This document shows positions 23,995-31,096 of a DNA stretch of 40,070 bases, in pieces. The translations under genes were made by a program, and so were the position numbers. This DNA comes from Thermoplasmata archaeon (GTDB lineage: Archaea; Thermoplasmatota; Thermoplasmata; Lutacidiplasmatales; UBA184), in NCBI GenBank assembly GCA_028864975.1, contig JAGWLG010000032.1, positions 1-40,070 of the forward strand, given 5' to 3'. Position 1 is the first letter of the stretch. Each line of letters begins with the position of its first letter. The notes beneath the pieces were generated by a model. The model was not told where the DNA came from and did no database searches. It saw only the letters and a list, made by a program, of their open reading frames with translations.

Positions 23995-26133
23995 ATGCAG
24001 AGCCGGGGACCGCATGTTCGAGGCGTGAGAACAAGTGCGAACGACCCTGGGCGGTCGTCCTCCGTCTGGCCGGCCACTACTTCTGCCGTGACGGCGATGG
24101 TCATGGTCATCGTCCTGGTCTCCCCGTTCGGCAACGCTGGGGCCGGCGCGAACGCGAGGCCTCGTGTGGTGGAGGAACCCCGTTCAGTTCCCGTCAGCGA
24201 CTCGAGGGCCTCGGCGGTCCCTTCGCAGTCCTCCCCGGACTGGATCAACATCACGGGACAGAGTGCCGGTCCCGCGCCGGTGGGAGGCCTCTTCGCCTAT
24301 GACGCGGCGGATGGGTATGACCTCCAGTTCGGTGGATGTCTCCCGGGAGGCAATCCGACCTACCCTGTCTGCCCCAATGACACCTACACCTACTCCGGGT
24401 TGAACTGGACGAACATCACTTCGACCGCGGGTGTCGCACCGCCGGCCATCGTCCGGGGCAGCGCGAACAGCACGACCGTGATGGCGTATGACCCCGTCGA
24501 CCGGTACGTCCTCCTCTTCGAGGGGGCCCTCCAGCACAACTGGACACACCGTCTCATCCCGTATGCGCAGACTTGGGAGTTTCATGGGGGGCGCTGGAGG
24601 AACCTGAGCATCGCGGCTTGGAACCAACCACCTCCCCAACAAGCCGGTGCCCTCGCGTACGATGCGTTCGATGGGTACATGGTCTTCTTTGGGGGGTGGT
24701 CGAACTGGCCGGCACGGATACCTGCCAATTCCACCGCAGGGAACTCCAACTTCACCTGGATCTTCCGCGACGGGAGCTGGGCTGACGCCACGGAGGTTCC
24801 GCCCTATACCCAAGCCCCTCCGCCGGACATCAACCCCTCCATGGCTTTCGACCCGACACTCAATGCCCTCGTGATGCAAGATGACAACGAGACCTGGAAG
24901 TTCGTCGGAGAGCACTGGTACCAGCTCCACCCGACCACGACTTACGCGAAGGCTTACGGGAGCGCAATAGGGTGGGACCCGCAGATGGGGCGGCTGATGC
25001 TTTGGGGAGGTGCGGCGGGTCCGGACTTCACGACCGCCCTATGGGAGCTGACCAACGGGAATTGGACCCCGCTCGCGACGGCCCACGAGGCGCCGGCGGC
25101 ATTCGCCCCCTCATTCGCATGGGACCCTATCCAACGACTGATGCTGCTGTGGGGAGGGGCGACCAATCTCACCCGCAACGACTGGATGTGGGTGCTCGCA
25201 CTCCCGCTCCAGATCCAGGCCACGTCCTCAGCGACCTCCGGTCCCGCGCCCCTAATCCTCGCCTTCACCAGCAACACGACGGGCGGAGTGACACCCTCTC
25301 GATGGTCATGGCACTTCGGGGATGGCGGCTCGTCCACCAACGAGAACGCGACCCACGCGTTCCTCTACCCTGGGAACTACAATACCTGGGTCAACGTGAG
25401 TGATCGACTGGGCATCCTCGCGCAGAGCAACCTCCTCGTGATCGCGGTCGACCCGGGGCTGACGGTCTCCTTCTCAGCTAGCCCTGCGACCGGTATCGCC
25501 CCGCTGAGTGTCAGCTTCCAAGCGTACGGTCAGGGAGGAGGGCAGGCCTACACCGCATCCTGGCACTTCGGGGATGGAGGGAGTTCTCTCTCAGGAAATA
25601 CCAGCCATGTCTATGTTCGTCCCGGCACGTACTCGGCGACGGCCTGGGTCAATGTTTCCGTCGCGAGCTACTATCGGTCCTTCCTGATGGCGGTCTCGCC
25701 CAGTATGCCCTTCATGGCGACCGCGGGGGCGGATCCCGATGCGGGAGCACCACCACTCATGGTTGGTTTCAACGGAACAGCCACCGGGGGAAACCCTCCA
25801 TTCTCTTTCGCATGGCGCTTCGGTGACGGTGGTTCATCCATCGTTCGGAACCCGATTCACTCATTCACTAGAGCTGGAAGCTACTCCGCGTCGTTGTGGG
25901 TCAACGACAGCCGCGGAAGGGTCGCTACGAGCTCGGTCTCCATCACCGTCGCCGAGCCTTCTCCACCGCTCGTCCTCGGGCTGCCGCCCGCGATCGTTTG
26001 CGCTGTCTTTGTCGCGAGCGCGTTCGCGGTCGTGGTCCTCTTGGCAGTGTTCGTTGCGAGGAGGAGGAGAGGACGGAGGGCCGGGTCCGAGTCCGAGGAT
26101 GAGTACCGGCCTGACGAACGTGCGAAAGCGTAG
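23995..26133 (+). CDS. Membrane-anchored Kelch-like propeller with three PKD domains (tandem copy 2)
   Basis: ATG 23995 follows GGAGG by five bases, and the product is 712 residues. A long basic N-terminus leads to an export helix at about 33-45 (AVTAMVMVIVLVS). The mature part starts with six Kelch-like blades (LQFGGC, LLFEG, VFFGGW, VMQDD, LMLWGG, LLWGG). Three PKD domains follow (WHFGDGG at about 439, WHFGDGG at about 522, WRFGDGG at about 606), then a membrane helix at about 660-686 and a basic/acidic tail. Blade order, PKD number and many phrases (GLNWTNITSTAGVAPP, WSWHFGDGGSST) match the preceding gene, proving paralogy. Several blades of both proteins have lost the LFGG signature, so the propeller may bind something different from the first Kelch proteins. 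Confidence 0.75.
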   Translation: MQSRGPHVRGVRTSANDPGRSSSVWPATTSAVTAMVMVIVLVSPFGNAGAGANARPRVVEEPRSVPVSDSRASAVPSQSSPDWINITGQSAGPAPVGGLFAYDAADGYDLQFGGCLPGGNPTYPVCPNDTYTYSGLNWTNITSTAGVAPPAIVRGSANSTTVMAYDPVDRYVLLFEGALQHNWTHRLIPYAQTWEFHGGRWRNLSIAAWNQPPPQQAGALAYDAFDGYMVFFGGWSNWPARIPANSTAGNSNFTWIFRDGSWADATEVPPYTQAPPPDINPSMAFDPTLNALVMQDDNETWKFVGEHWYQLHPTTTYAKAYGSAIGWDPQMGRLMLWGGAAGPDFTTALWELTNGNWTPLATAHEAPAAFAPSFAWDPIQRLMLLWGGATNLTRNDWMWVLALPLQIQATSSATSGPAPLILAFTSNTTGGVTPSRWSWHFGDGGSSTNENATHAFLYPGNYNTWVNVSDRLGILAQSNLLVIAVDPGLTVSFSASPATGIAPLSVSFQAYGQGGGQAYTASWHFGDGGSSLSGNTSHVYVRPGTYSATAWVNVSVASYYRSFLMAVSPSMPFMATAGADPDAGAPPLMVGFNGTATGGNPPFSFAWRFGDGGSSIVRNPIHSFTRAGSYSASLWVNDSRGRVATSSVSITVAEPSPPLVLGLPPAIVCAVFVASAFAVVVLLAVFVARRRRGRRAGSESEDEYRPDERAKA

Positions 26134-26282
26134 CGCTCAGAGACGACGTAGGATACTCGTCCCCACGCCGTTTCACTACGACGATGGCCACATTTCGCGT
26201 GGCGTCCGCGAGTCGACGCAAGGCGGATCGCGGGTGCTCGGCGTGATTGACCGTCTCGCTAACAGGAGCGTGAGCTGGGTGA

Positions 26283-26432
26283 GGTCGCCCTCTTAGCGGG
26301 CGAGGCGTCTGCACGTCCTGTTGGGCCGCGCGGCCGGTGGACGCCCTCGTGGCGAGGGCGTCGGGGCGGTTCATCCATACGTGCCACTCGTGCTCCAGCT
26401 TCCTCCTCACGACGAACCTGGTCGCCCGCTGA
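26283..26432 (+). pseudogene. Decayed copy of the small zinc-binding protein gene (18467)
   Basis: A stop-free frame running from just after a TGA at 26280-26282 to TGA 26430-26432 gives CTSCWAARPVDALVARASGR, then FIHTCHSC and SSFLLTTNLVAR. This matches residues 27-64 of the 66-residue zinc protein nearly throughout, including both CxxC pairs. The N-terminal 26 residues are missing and no start codon precedes the match, so the copy looks dead. A perfect 10-base hairpin (GACGCCCTCG-TGG-CGAGGGCGTC, 26340-26362) has arisen inside it and is absent from the intact gene. Confidence 0.65.
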
Positions 26433-26572
26433 GCGGACGACGATCGCCCTCGGGCGGACCGCGGCCGTCATCCTGGTGGTCTTCCTGGTGGCCGTGCTCG
26501 GCGGGTGGGGGGTCAGGACGCGGCGCCTCGCCGAGGAATGCGAAGAGCGTGAGCTCTGACCTTCGCCCGGGA

Positions 26573-26604
26573 GCCGGCTCCTCTCCCTCTCGAGAGGAGC
26601 CGGC
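26573..26604 (+). promoter_or_regulatory. Thirteen-base-pair stem-loop ending one base before an ATG
   Basis: GCCGGCTCCTCTC-(6 bases)-GAGAGGAGCCGGC. The 3' arm carries GAGAGGAG, a good Shine-Dalgarno spaced for ATG 26606, an in-frame alternative start of the winged-helix gene. An inner CCTCTC/GAGAGG pairing is an alternative fold. Confidence 0.6.
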
Positions 26605-26695
26605 CATGGAACCAAGCCCTTTCACGGGGGTACCAGAACCGTTATGCGACCCCGGCGCCATTGGCGATAGCGTCAGGACTCCAGAGGAGAGGACC

Positions 26696-27070
26696 ATGCA
26701 GCTCGAGAGGGACCCCTTGACCTACCTCTTCCGGAGCGACGACGCCCGGAAGGTCATGGCGGAGCTGCGGGACGGCGAGCCTCACCTCCCCAGCGAGGTC
26801 CGCCGGAAGCTCGCGGTCCATCCCCAGTCCTTCCGGGAGCTCGTCGAGCACCTGGACGCCTACGGGCTCGTGGACCTCGCCGTCCAGAAGGGCTCGCGCG
26901 CCGAGCGGACCCCCCAGGGTTGGGGCGTCAAGGTCGTCCTCCAAGCGACCCCCGCCGGCCTCGCGCTCCTCGAGGTCCTGGAAAGGGCGACCCACGACAT
27001 CGCGGACGTCGTCCATCGCAAGGGGAAGCTCCTGCCTCCTGCCACCGTAGAGCGATGGCAGGAGGCCTGA
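26696..27070 (+). CDS. Winged-helix DNA-binding protein, first gene of an overlapping string
   Basis: From ATG 26696 (with GAGGAGAGG just upstream) the product is 124 residues; ATG 26606 behind the strong hairpin would add 30. Residues about 7-60 read YLFRSDDARKVMAELRDGEP, then LPSEVRRKLAVHPQSFRELV and LDAYGLVDLAV. This is a winged helix like those of archaeal MarR/HxlR-type regulators. A strand-rich wing (WGVKVVLQATPAGLALLEVL) and a final helix follow. Its stop codon overlaps the next start (TGATG at 27068-27072), so the two proteins are translated together. Likely local regulator of this cluster. Confidence 0.6.
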   Translation: MQLERDPLTYLFRSDDARKVMAELRDGEPHLPSEVRRKLAVHPQSFRELVEHLDAYGLVDLAVQKGSRAERTPQGWGVKVVLQATPAGLALLEVLERATHDIADVVHRKGKLLPPATVERWQEA

Positions 27071-27621
27071 TGCGAGTCTTCCTGCTGGGACCCTCCAAGT
27101 GGCTGCCGGAGGCCCGTCCCGGCCTCCCCGACTATCTGGTGGAGTGGCTCCCGGCCGACTGGAAGCGGCAGGGAGCGGACATCCTGTGGCCCCTCGACAT
27201 CCGTCGCGGGCTCGCCCACGAACTGGAGAAGGAGGGGGCGATGGCCACCATGATGGAGCTCTGGAGCCGGCGACCCACCGAGGACCGCCACGACCTCTTC
27301 CGCCGGATCCTCGTGGAGTTCGGGACGGAGCACGTCTTCGCCTACTGGCCCCGGGACGCGAACCTCTCGGGCCTCTACATCGAGCTGGGCGTTCTGGGGG
27401 AGAAGGTGAAGAACCGGGAGGTGCAGGGCACGAGCCTCCGCATCTTCCCGGAGCTCGGGGCCGCCTTCTTCGACCCCGACCAGGACCGTGTCATCTTCCG
27501 GGAGAGCGGCGCGCGGACGACCTACTCCTTGGACTGGGAGGGGTGGGGCGTGAGGATCTCCCTCTGGTCGGACTACCGGACCCTTCGCCAGATGATGGTG
27601 AGCCGCCTCCGGACGGGGTAG
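27070..27621 (+). CDS. Nucleoside 2-deoxyribosyltransferase-like protein
   Basis: The 183-residue product begins MRVFLLGPSKW, the first strand and glycine-rich turn typical of the deoxyribosyltransferase/TIR-like fold. Later comes VFAYWPRDANLSGLYIELGV (about 89-108), where Asp96 and Glu105 sit as the acidic pair does in 'DpGTa-ELGyA' of that family. In known members the glutamate attacks the sugar-base bond of nucleosides or nucleotides. The C-terminal part (from about 125) is unlike the enzymes I know. The start is set by its one-base overlap with the upstream gene. If the assignment holds, a nucleoside- or NAD-cleaving enzyme is coupled to a DNA-binding regulator. The homology is remote and could be wrong. 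Confidence 0.4.
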   Translation: MRVFLLGPSKWLPEARPGLPDYLVEWLPADWKRQGADILWPLDIRRGLAHELEKEGAMATMMELWSRRPTEDRHDLFRRILVEFGTEHVFAYWPRDANLSGLYIELGVLGEKVKNREVQGTSLRIFPELGAAFFDPDQDRVIFRESGARTTYSLDWEGWGVRISLWSDYRTLRQMMVSRLRTG

Positions 27622-27637
27622 CCCGGAACCCCGCTCC

Positions 27638-27669
27638 CACGGCTCCCATCGCTCGCGAGGGAGACCGTG
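27638..27669 (+). promoter_or_regulatory. Stem-loop closing on a GTG start codon
   Basis: CACGGCTCCC-(11-base loop)-GGGAGaCCGTG: ten base pairs with one bulged A at 27664. The last three bases of the 3' arm are the GTG start of the next gene, and GGGAG within it is the ribosome-binding site. Confidence 0.6.
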
Positions 27670-28002
27670 AGAGCGAACAGCCTCCGACCCAACCGAGCCC
27701 GACGACCCGCGACGACCGACCGAGCCCCGACCGACGACTCCTGGGTCGACCAGGTCGCCGACGAGGTCCAGGCCCTGCTCCGGGAGCAGGGCCTCGAGAT
27801 GGAGATGATCGCCTTCTACGATCCCATCGACGAGCAGTTGCATGCCGTCGGGTTCGACGGAAGTCCTGCGAGGTTCCTTCGGTCGCTCGAGACCGACCCC
27901 GCACCATCGGATTCCCCGGCTTCGCGAGGGAATCCGATGTCGGAGAACATCAACCCACCCGCGCAGAGCCAACGAACGCCGAACAACGAGGTCCGGGCAT
28001 GA
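27667..28002 (+). CDS. Hypothetical acidic protein in the overlapping string
   Basis: The 111-residue product has a basic first 18 residues, then SWVDQVADEVQALLREQGLE (about 25-44), a probable amphipathic helix. A strand region (MIAFYDPIDEQLHAVGFDGS) and a polar C-terminal tail follow. A second hairpin lies inside it (27905-27939), with an ATG in its 3' arm that would start a 21-residue peptide in the same frame. The stop overlaps the next gene's start by ATGA (27999-28002). No family is recognised. Confidence 0.5.
   Translation: MRANSLRPNRARRPATTDRAPTDDSWVDQVADEVQALLREQGLEMEMIAFYDPIDEQLHAVGFDGSPARFLRSLETDPAPSDSPASRGNPMSENINPPAQSQRTPNNEVRA
27905..27939 (+). promoter_or_regulatory. Twelve-base-pair stem-loop with an ATG in its 3' arm
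   Basis: CATCGGATTCCC-(11-base loop)-GGGAATCCGATG, perfect. The final ATG (27937) is in frame with the host gene; GAGGG at the loop/arm border is spaced as a ribosome-binding site. The loop, ending TTCGCGA, resembles that of the stem at 27638-27669. Confidence 0.6.
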
Positions 28003-29285
28003 AGCTCAGGACCCTGACGGGAACGAGGTTCCCGGCCACATGCGCCTGTGGCTGCAAGACCCCGATCCCCGCCAACCCCGAGGTGAAGGTCACGGTGGAC
28101 TTCGACACATCGAGGCCCCGGCTCACCTACCTCCCGTCCCACGCCCCCGATGCGGGCAGGTGGAGGGAGAACGGGGGCATCGCGCACGCAGAGCCCACCC
28201 CGAGCCCGCCCAACGGTGGGAACGGGCACGCGACGGGGTTGCCGGACGCATCCCTGCGGGGCGAGGGTCCTCGGGACGCGTCCTCACTCGGACGGCACGG
28301 CTGCCCCCCGTCCTCGTTCACCCCCGCGAGCGCCCTCCCGGCGACGACCGCCGCCCCGCCCCGTGCTCCTGATCCGCCGAGGCCCCCGAAGGCCCCCACC
28401 CCGCCCATCCCGCTGGCCCTCTTGGCCTCGGAAGCCGCCCACACGGAGGAGGAGGCCTCCCTTCGGACTCACCCGACGTCCCGGGCCACGCCGTCGGGCA
28501 AGTCCTCGCTCGGAATCCCCTCCCTCTTGGTGGTTGGGGGCGAGGAGGCGGATTCCTCGCCCTCTCCCCAGGCGGGCCGCGCGTGGTCCTCGGGCGGCCT
28601 CACGGTGAACGCAGGGAAGTTCGAGTCGGTCCGCGCCGGGTACGCCGATTACGCGCTCCCTGGCGAGACGGCCGAGCAGCTCGGGGTCCGCGTGAACGCG
28701 GTCATCGAGGCGGACCTCCGGGCGAAGATCGCGCTCCTGGTGCGGCTCCACCGGGAGCTCGGGATACCCGGCCCGGAGTACCTCCGTCCAACCTCTTCCC
28801 CGGCCACGTCGGCCGGGGCCCCGCAAGGGGCCTCCGCGGCATCTTCCGGACTCACCCTACGGGCGAGTCCTCCCTCTGAACCTTCGGTTCCTCGGTCCTC
28901 TCCTCCCTCGGTCGCGACCTCGCGGGCCTCCCACGCGAAGGGGGAGACGCCAGCCTGCCCTCGTGCGCAAGAGGCTGGCGTGGGAGGGGCCGACGGCACG
29001 ACCGTCCCCTCCCGAACGGACTCTCCCGTCAACGACCTGGTCCGCCGCGCCCTCGCGGAGCTGGTGACCGACATCTCGGTGAAGCGGCGCCAGGCGAAGG
29101 ACAAGGCCGCCAAGCGGTTCTGCGAGCTGCGAGGGCTTCAGAGCCTACGTCAGTGCGGGAGCGCGGACATCGACGCCCTGGAGGCGCTCTTGAATACGTT
29201 CGAGCGGATCGACGACTGGTCGATCCACGCCGGCTACGGGGTCCCCGCGCCGCAACTCGAGGACCGGGTTGTCATCCACGCGTGA
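27999..29285 (+). CDS. Modular protein with CxCxC head, palindrome-coded linkers and two conserved-looking domains
   Basis: The 428-residue product starts at ATG 27999, overlapping the previous stop; the frame is open much further upstream but only by GC bias. The head has Cys15-x-Cys17-x-Cys19 (TCACGCKTPIP), possibly a metal site. Residues about 60-200 are a Pro/Ser/Ala-rich linker. A folded-looking unit spans about 205-265 (GKFESVRAGYADYALPGETA, then helices to LHRELGIPGPEYL). A second low-complexity linker (about 268-345) leads to a helical end (VNDLVRRALAELVTDISVKR, ADIDALEALLNTF). Both linkers are coded by runs of perfect inverted repeats. The unit at 205 recalls small domains of phage and plasmid proteins, but I cannot name it. 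The role is unknown. Confidence 0.5.
   Translation: MKLRTLTGTRFPATCACGCKTPIPANPEVKVTVDFDTSRPRLTYLPSHAPDAGRWRENGGIAHAEPTPSPPNGGNGHATGLPDASLRGEGPRDASSLGRHGCPPSSFTPASALPATTAAPPRAPDPPRPPKAPTPPIPLALLASEAAHTEEEASLRTHPTSRATPSGKSSLGIPSLLVVGGEEADSSPSPQAGRAWSSGGLTVNAGKFESVRAGYADYALPGETAEQLGVRVNAVIEADLRAKIALLVRLHRELGIPGPEYLRPTSSPATSAGAPQGASAASSGLTLRASPPSEPSVPRSSPPSVATSRASHAKGETPACPRAQEAGVGGADGTTVPSRTDSPVNDLVRRALAELVTDISVKRRQAKDKAAKRFCELRGLQSLRQCGSADIDALEALLNTFERIDDWSIHAGYGVPAPQLEDRVVIHA
28204..29012 (+). repeat. Cluster of at least ten inverted repeats inside one coding sequence
   Basis: Stems I can verify are: 28204-28227 (GCCCG/CGGGC with inner CCCA/TGGG), 28244-28283 (11 bp, one mismatch), 28450-28459 (GGAGGCCTCC), 28473-28499 (7 bp), 28538-28562 (GGGCGAGGA/TCCTCGCCC, 9 bp), CCCCGGCC/GGCCGGGG near 28797-28818, then immediately GGCCCC/GGGGCC, GGACTC-CCC/GGG-GAGTCC with one mismatch, GAACC/GGTTC, GGTCGCGACC, 28947-28981 (ACGCCAGCCT/AGGCTGGCGT, 10 bp), and 28981-29012 (GGGAGGGG/CCCCTCCC). 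They fall in the two low-complexity linkers and spare the domain at about 28615-28790. Confidence 0.6.
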
Positions 29286-29497
29286 GGTTGCAGGAGCGGG
29301 AGAGGCGGCGGGAGCACGACGCGCTCGTCGTGGAATGGGACTGGCAGTACCCGGGGTGGAGGTTCGTCCACCTGACCAGCGGAGGGCCATATGATGCCGC
29401 GAGTGGCCCGCGCACCCATTATCAGGCCAAGACGCCACATTACCCCGATGTCACCGCCGACTTCCCCGTGGCTGGTCTCCGCTCATGCGCTTACTAG
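29282..29497 (+). CDS. Small hypothetical protein, overlapping the previous gene
   Basis: The GTG at 29282 overlaps the preceding TGA, a coupling arrangement seen along this string. The 71-residue product has a charged helix (LQERERRREHD), then VVEWDWQYPGWRFVHLTSGG, which looks like a folded beta unit. The last 30 residues are less convincing and overlap the next gene. No family is recognised. Confidence 0.4.
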   Translation: MRLQERERRREHDALVVEWDWQYPGWRFVHLTSGGPYDAASGPRTHYQAKTPHYPDVTADFPVAGLRSCAY

Positions 29498-30149
29498 GCA
29501 CGCCGAGCGACACCGTTCGCGTGTCGGGGAACTCTTCCCGTCTCAAGTGGTGCCCAAGAGAATCAAGACCGAGTCGTTCGGAGAACACGATGTGGGGTTC
29601 CGCGAGTCTCGGGACGGAAGCATCGATGACCTGGAGGAGGCCACGTTGGAGTTCAAGCACTTCCTTGAAGACTGTCGATCCGCGCTGGACTACGCCGCTT
29701 TCCACCTCTATCGGTCGCTTGTGACATTTGGTCCTCTCCCCGAGAAGACCCCGAAGGTGTACTTCCCTTACAGCGAACGCCTGACGATGCCTGCTGACTT
29801 CAGGAGCCGTCAAGTTCCCGGCACCGGCACTTGGAGGTACGCGCCTCAAGAGGTTGTGGATGTTCTGATGGAGTCACAGCCTTTCCGACACGACGAGCAC
29901 TGGTGGCTGCCGAGGGTGTGCGAAACCCTGAACGAGGCGAAGCATGAGAATCTCGTCCCAGTCCATGTGGGGGACTCCGAGAATGGTTGGTACTACAATG
30001 TCGGAGACGAGTGGTACCGCTTCCCGTCCCGGATCCCTCTCGCGACGAGCTCTCGCTACCCGAAGGCGATAGACATCGACCATCTGATGATGTCGACCGT
30101 TCAGGATCTTCCGAGAATCCTCGAAGCTGTAGTGTCGGTCGCGCCCTAG
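29448..30149 (+). CDS. Hypothetical soluble protein with HEPN-like helical signature
   Basis: The frame opens at 29391; I take ATG 29448 (233 residues), although the first 30 residues look non-conserved. A helical stretch TLEFKHFLEDCRSALDYAAF, then HLYRSL (about residues 67-92), resembles the 'HFL..LRSALDYLAY' helix common in uncharacterised bacterial and archaeal proteins of possible HEPN-like fold. A middle beta-rich part (WYYNVGDEWYRFPSRIPL) and a final helix (VQDLPRILEAVVS) follow. No catalytic R-x(4-6)-H is evident. The lower GC of this gene compared with its upstream neighbours suggests a different origin. Function unknown. Confidence 0.5.
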   Translation: MSPPTSPWLVSAHALTRHAERHRSRVGELFPSQVVPKRIKTESFGEHDVGFRESRDGSIDDLEEATLEFKHFLEDCRSALDYAAFHLYRSLVTFGPLPEKTPKVYFPYSERLTMPADFRSRQVPGTGTWRYAPQEVVDVLMESQPFRHDEHWWLPRVCETLNEAKHENLVPVHVGDSENGWYYNVGDEWYRFPSRIPLATSSRYPKAIDIDHLMMSTVQDLPRILEAVVSVAP

Positions 30150-30168
30150 ACCAGTGGTTGCGTTACAT

Positions 30169-30194
30169 CGCTGACCTCGAAGAGAAGGTCAGCG
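30169..30194 (+). terminator. Hairpin after the 30149 stop
   Basis: CGCTGACCT-(8 bases)-AGGTCAGCG is a perfect 9-base stem starting 20 bases after the stop codon, followed by TTGATT. The position fits transcription termination or 3'-end protection. Confidence 0.45.
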
Positions 30195-30207
30195 TTGATT
30201 GCCCAAC

Positions 30208-30435
30208 CCGACCGCCGTCCCGCCCCCGAGCACTTCGCCACCCCCTGAGAGGTCCCCCCGGTCGGCGTCGTCCCCTTTCAAGGGCACGGCGACTCGGCCC
30301 CCGACGCCCGCCGCCGCGTGATCACTTCCGTCGCTTGGCCAGAGGCTTGTCCGCCTCGCGCCGCTCGGTGCTGATCCTCGACTGGTCCCTCTTCTCGAAG
30401 CACGGGGTGCAGACGGTGACGTAGCCCCCCTCCGG
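30208..30435. repeat. Direct repeat, copy 1 (228 bases)
   Basis: The stretch aligns without gaps to 39843-40070 (offset 9,635). By eye there are about 20 differences in the first 114 bases and four in the last 114. The second half is the 3' end of the zinc-ribbon gene. Copy 2 is cut by the window edge, so the repeat is probably longer. Confidence 0.8.
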
Positions 30436-30567
30436 GAGGTGGACGTCCCAGTGGAAGACGTGGCGGTCGGCGAAGCTCTTGTGGCAGTCCGCGCACTCCA
30501 TGGCGCGCGGAGCCTCCACCTTGGGCTCCTTCTTGGGCTTCGAAGGAGGCGCGGTTCCTTCCATCAC
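30322..30567 (-). CDS. Small CxxC/CxxC zinc-ribbon protein (copy 1)
   Basis: The 81-residue protein has a Lys/Pro/Glu-rich N-terminus, then MECADCHKSF (Cys25, Cys28) and YVTVCTPCFEKR (Cys53, Cys56). These make a zinc ribbon with the sequence FHWDVHLPEGG between the knuckles. The basic C-terminal tail (READKPLAKRRK) would suit nucleic-acid contact. Its 3' half is almost identical to the partial copy at the right edge. Both copies are oriented leftward and flank the giant-protein region, so the family may travel with these gene blocks. No established family name can be given. Confidence 0.65.
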   Translation of the reverse strand: MMEGTAPPSKPKKEPKVEAPRAMECADCHKSFADRHVFHWDVHLPEGGYVTVCTPCFEKRDQSRISTERREADKPLAKRRK

Positions 30568-30647
30568 GATCCACCCGAGACACCGCGGACCAAGGCGGTT
30601 GTGGTTCGCTCACCACCTCCGCGCAGGGGTGACGCTGGCGCGACCCG

Positions 30648-30677
30648 CGCCCTCTCCTCCCTCGTGAGGAGAGGGCG
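30648..30677 (+). promoter_or_regulatory. Twelve-base-pair stem-loop directly before ATG 30680
   Basis: CGCCCTCTCCTC-(6 bases)-GAGGAGAGGGCG, perfect. The 3' arm contains GAGGAG at ribosome-binding spacing, and the arm ends two bases before the start codon. Confidence 0.65.
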
Positions 30678-30679
30678 TC

Positions 30680-31096
30680 ATGGTGCTCATCCAGCTCACC
30701 CTGGAGCGGTTCGAAGCGGAAGCGAGGGTCCGCTGCGGGACGTGCGGCCGGGAGGAGCCGTTCGCACGCGGGGCGGTCCTGCCCGCGTCGGGCGGGGCGC
30801 TCGAGGTCCAGGAAGGGCGAGTGGTCGCGAGGACGTGCGGGCCGTGCTGGGAGGCGTGCCGCTCGGACGGCTGGGCGTGCTCGGGGTGTCAGAGGGCGAA
30901 CCCTCAGTGGATGAACGGGTGCCTGGGGTGCAACGCCTACCGGCCCGACCCGCGGCCCTACGCGCCGGACTGGGACCTCCGGACACGGGACGAGGCCGAT
31001 AACGCGCGGGAGGCGCGAGCGTACCTCGAGGAGGTCATCCTCGAATTCGGTTCGGCCGCCGTGTTCGGGTCAGATCGAAGGTGTGAGCGGATCTGA
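30680..31096 (+). CDS. Zinc-finger protein with a RanBP2-type finger
   Basis: The 138-residue protein has Cys19/Cys22 with Cys53/Cys56 (a first ribbon) and an extra Cys60. Then comes a textbook RanBP2-type finger: Trp65-x-Cys67-x2-Cys70-x3-Asn74-x6-Cys81-x2-Cys84. Such fingers bind single-stranded RNA or ubiquitin; the Trp and Asn seen here are the structural residues of the fold. The C-terminal 45 residues are acidic and helical (DEADNAREARAYLEEVILEF). Translation is probably controlled by the stem-loop at 30648-30677. The last 27 bases overlap the convergent gene tail to tail. Confidence 0.7.
   Translation: MVLIQLTLERFEAEARVRCGTCGREEPFARGAVLPASGGALEVQEGRVVARTCGPCWEACRSDGWACSGCQRANPQWMNGCLGCNAYRPDPRPYAPDWDLRTRDEADNAREARAYLEEVILEFGSAAVFGSDRRCERI

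Noticed and set aside
27768..27790. Perfect 23-base palindrome GGCCCTGCTCC-G-GGAGCAGGGCC in the 111-residue gene
   Set aside because: It falls within a plausible amphipathic helix (ALLREQGLE) and not at a start or linker, so I do not count it with the start-codon stems, although it adds to the high palindrome density.
27099..27998. Upstream extension of the modular protein gene
   Set aside because: The frame is open only because of GC bias and overlaps two well-supported genes; the ATGA overlap at 27999 gives a natural start.
28284..28826. Minus-strand open frame of 180 codons
   Set aside because: Arg/Gly-rich shadow opposite the palindrome-rich linkers; symmetry of the palindromes keeps both strands open.
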